Shown: positions 6,025 through 6,072 of the stretch, in pieces
How the letters are laid out: the number at the start of each line of letters is the position of its first letter
Numbering within the stretch: the first letter of the stretch is position 1
Assembly: GCA_047638815.1 (NCBI GenBank)
Contig: JBLIMR010000093.1
Coordinates: 1 to 6,072 of the forward strand
Direction: 5' to 3'
Length of the DNA stretch: 6,072 bases
DNA from: JAJRRH01 sp047638815
GTDB lineage: Bacteria > Bacteroidota > Bacteroidia > Flavobacteriales_D > JABDKJ01
The notes under the pieces: generated by a model
Database searches by the model: none
What the model was told of the DNA's origin: nothing
The model's input: only the letters and a program-made list of their open reading frames with translations
Program-made: the position numbers and the translations under genes

Positions 6025-6072
6025 ATATACTTAGTGTCTTATTAACGTTTTTTCTTAATTAAATATGTGTAA

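Overview
The window looks like Bacteroidota chromosomal DNA, most likely from a marine or flavobacteria-like lineage. It is AT-rich, there are no usable Shine-Dalgarno sites before the starts, and two secreted proteins carry C-terminal type IX secretion (T9SS) sorting domains. It also holds a DUF6090-type membrane protein and an S4-domain RluA-like pseudouridine synthase of the Bacteroidota kind. All recognisable genes lie on the + strand.

Layout: (1) 13-651, a DUF6090-like membrane protein gene interrupted by an in-frame TAG. (2) 658-726, a hairpin-forming intergenic repeat (copy A). (3) 789-2516, a secreted protein with a Big_5-like Ig domain, a seven-bladed FG-GAP/VCBS propeller and a T9SS sorting domain. 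(4) 2522-2565, a long stem-loop, then 2632-2674, two mutually exclusive hairpins just before the next start. (5) 2684-3049, a small membrane protein resembling the 'HDTY' helix region of cytochrome oxidase subunit I. Its last helix (3046-3132) is in another frame, apparently after loss of one T. (6) 3140-3206, the second copy (B) of the hairpin repeat. (7) 3264-4082, a secreted thioredoxin-fold protein with a CGYC motif and a T9SS sorting domain, followed by a small hairpin. (8) 4250-4996, an exported alpha/beta hydrolase. (9) 5008-5049, another GCTAAC-type junction with a hairpin. (10) About 5063-5938, an S4 + RluA-type pseudouridine synthase whose reading frame has no ATG/GTG/TTG start at its expected N-terminus. 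(11) 5988-6024, a terminal stem-loop.

The genes do not form an obvious pathway. Gaps of 130-250 bases, most with hairpins, separate largely unrelated single genes, so the region reads as independently transcribed accessory genes rather than one operon. The two T9SS cargo proteins and the exported hydrolase act at or beyond the cell envelope, while the pseudouridine synthase is cytoplasmic.

The points most worth a second look are the two related hairpin repeats, each starting nine bases after a gene's (restored) stop codon and recalling cassette recombination sites; the switch-like alternative hairpins at 2632-2674; and three separate lesions (nonsense, frameshift, lost start) in about 5 kb, which mean either gene decay or sequence error. 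Nothing here proves a new system.
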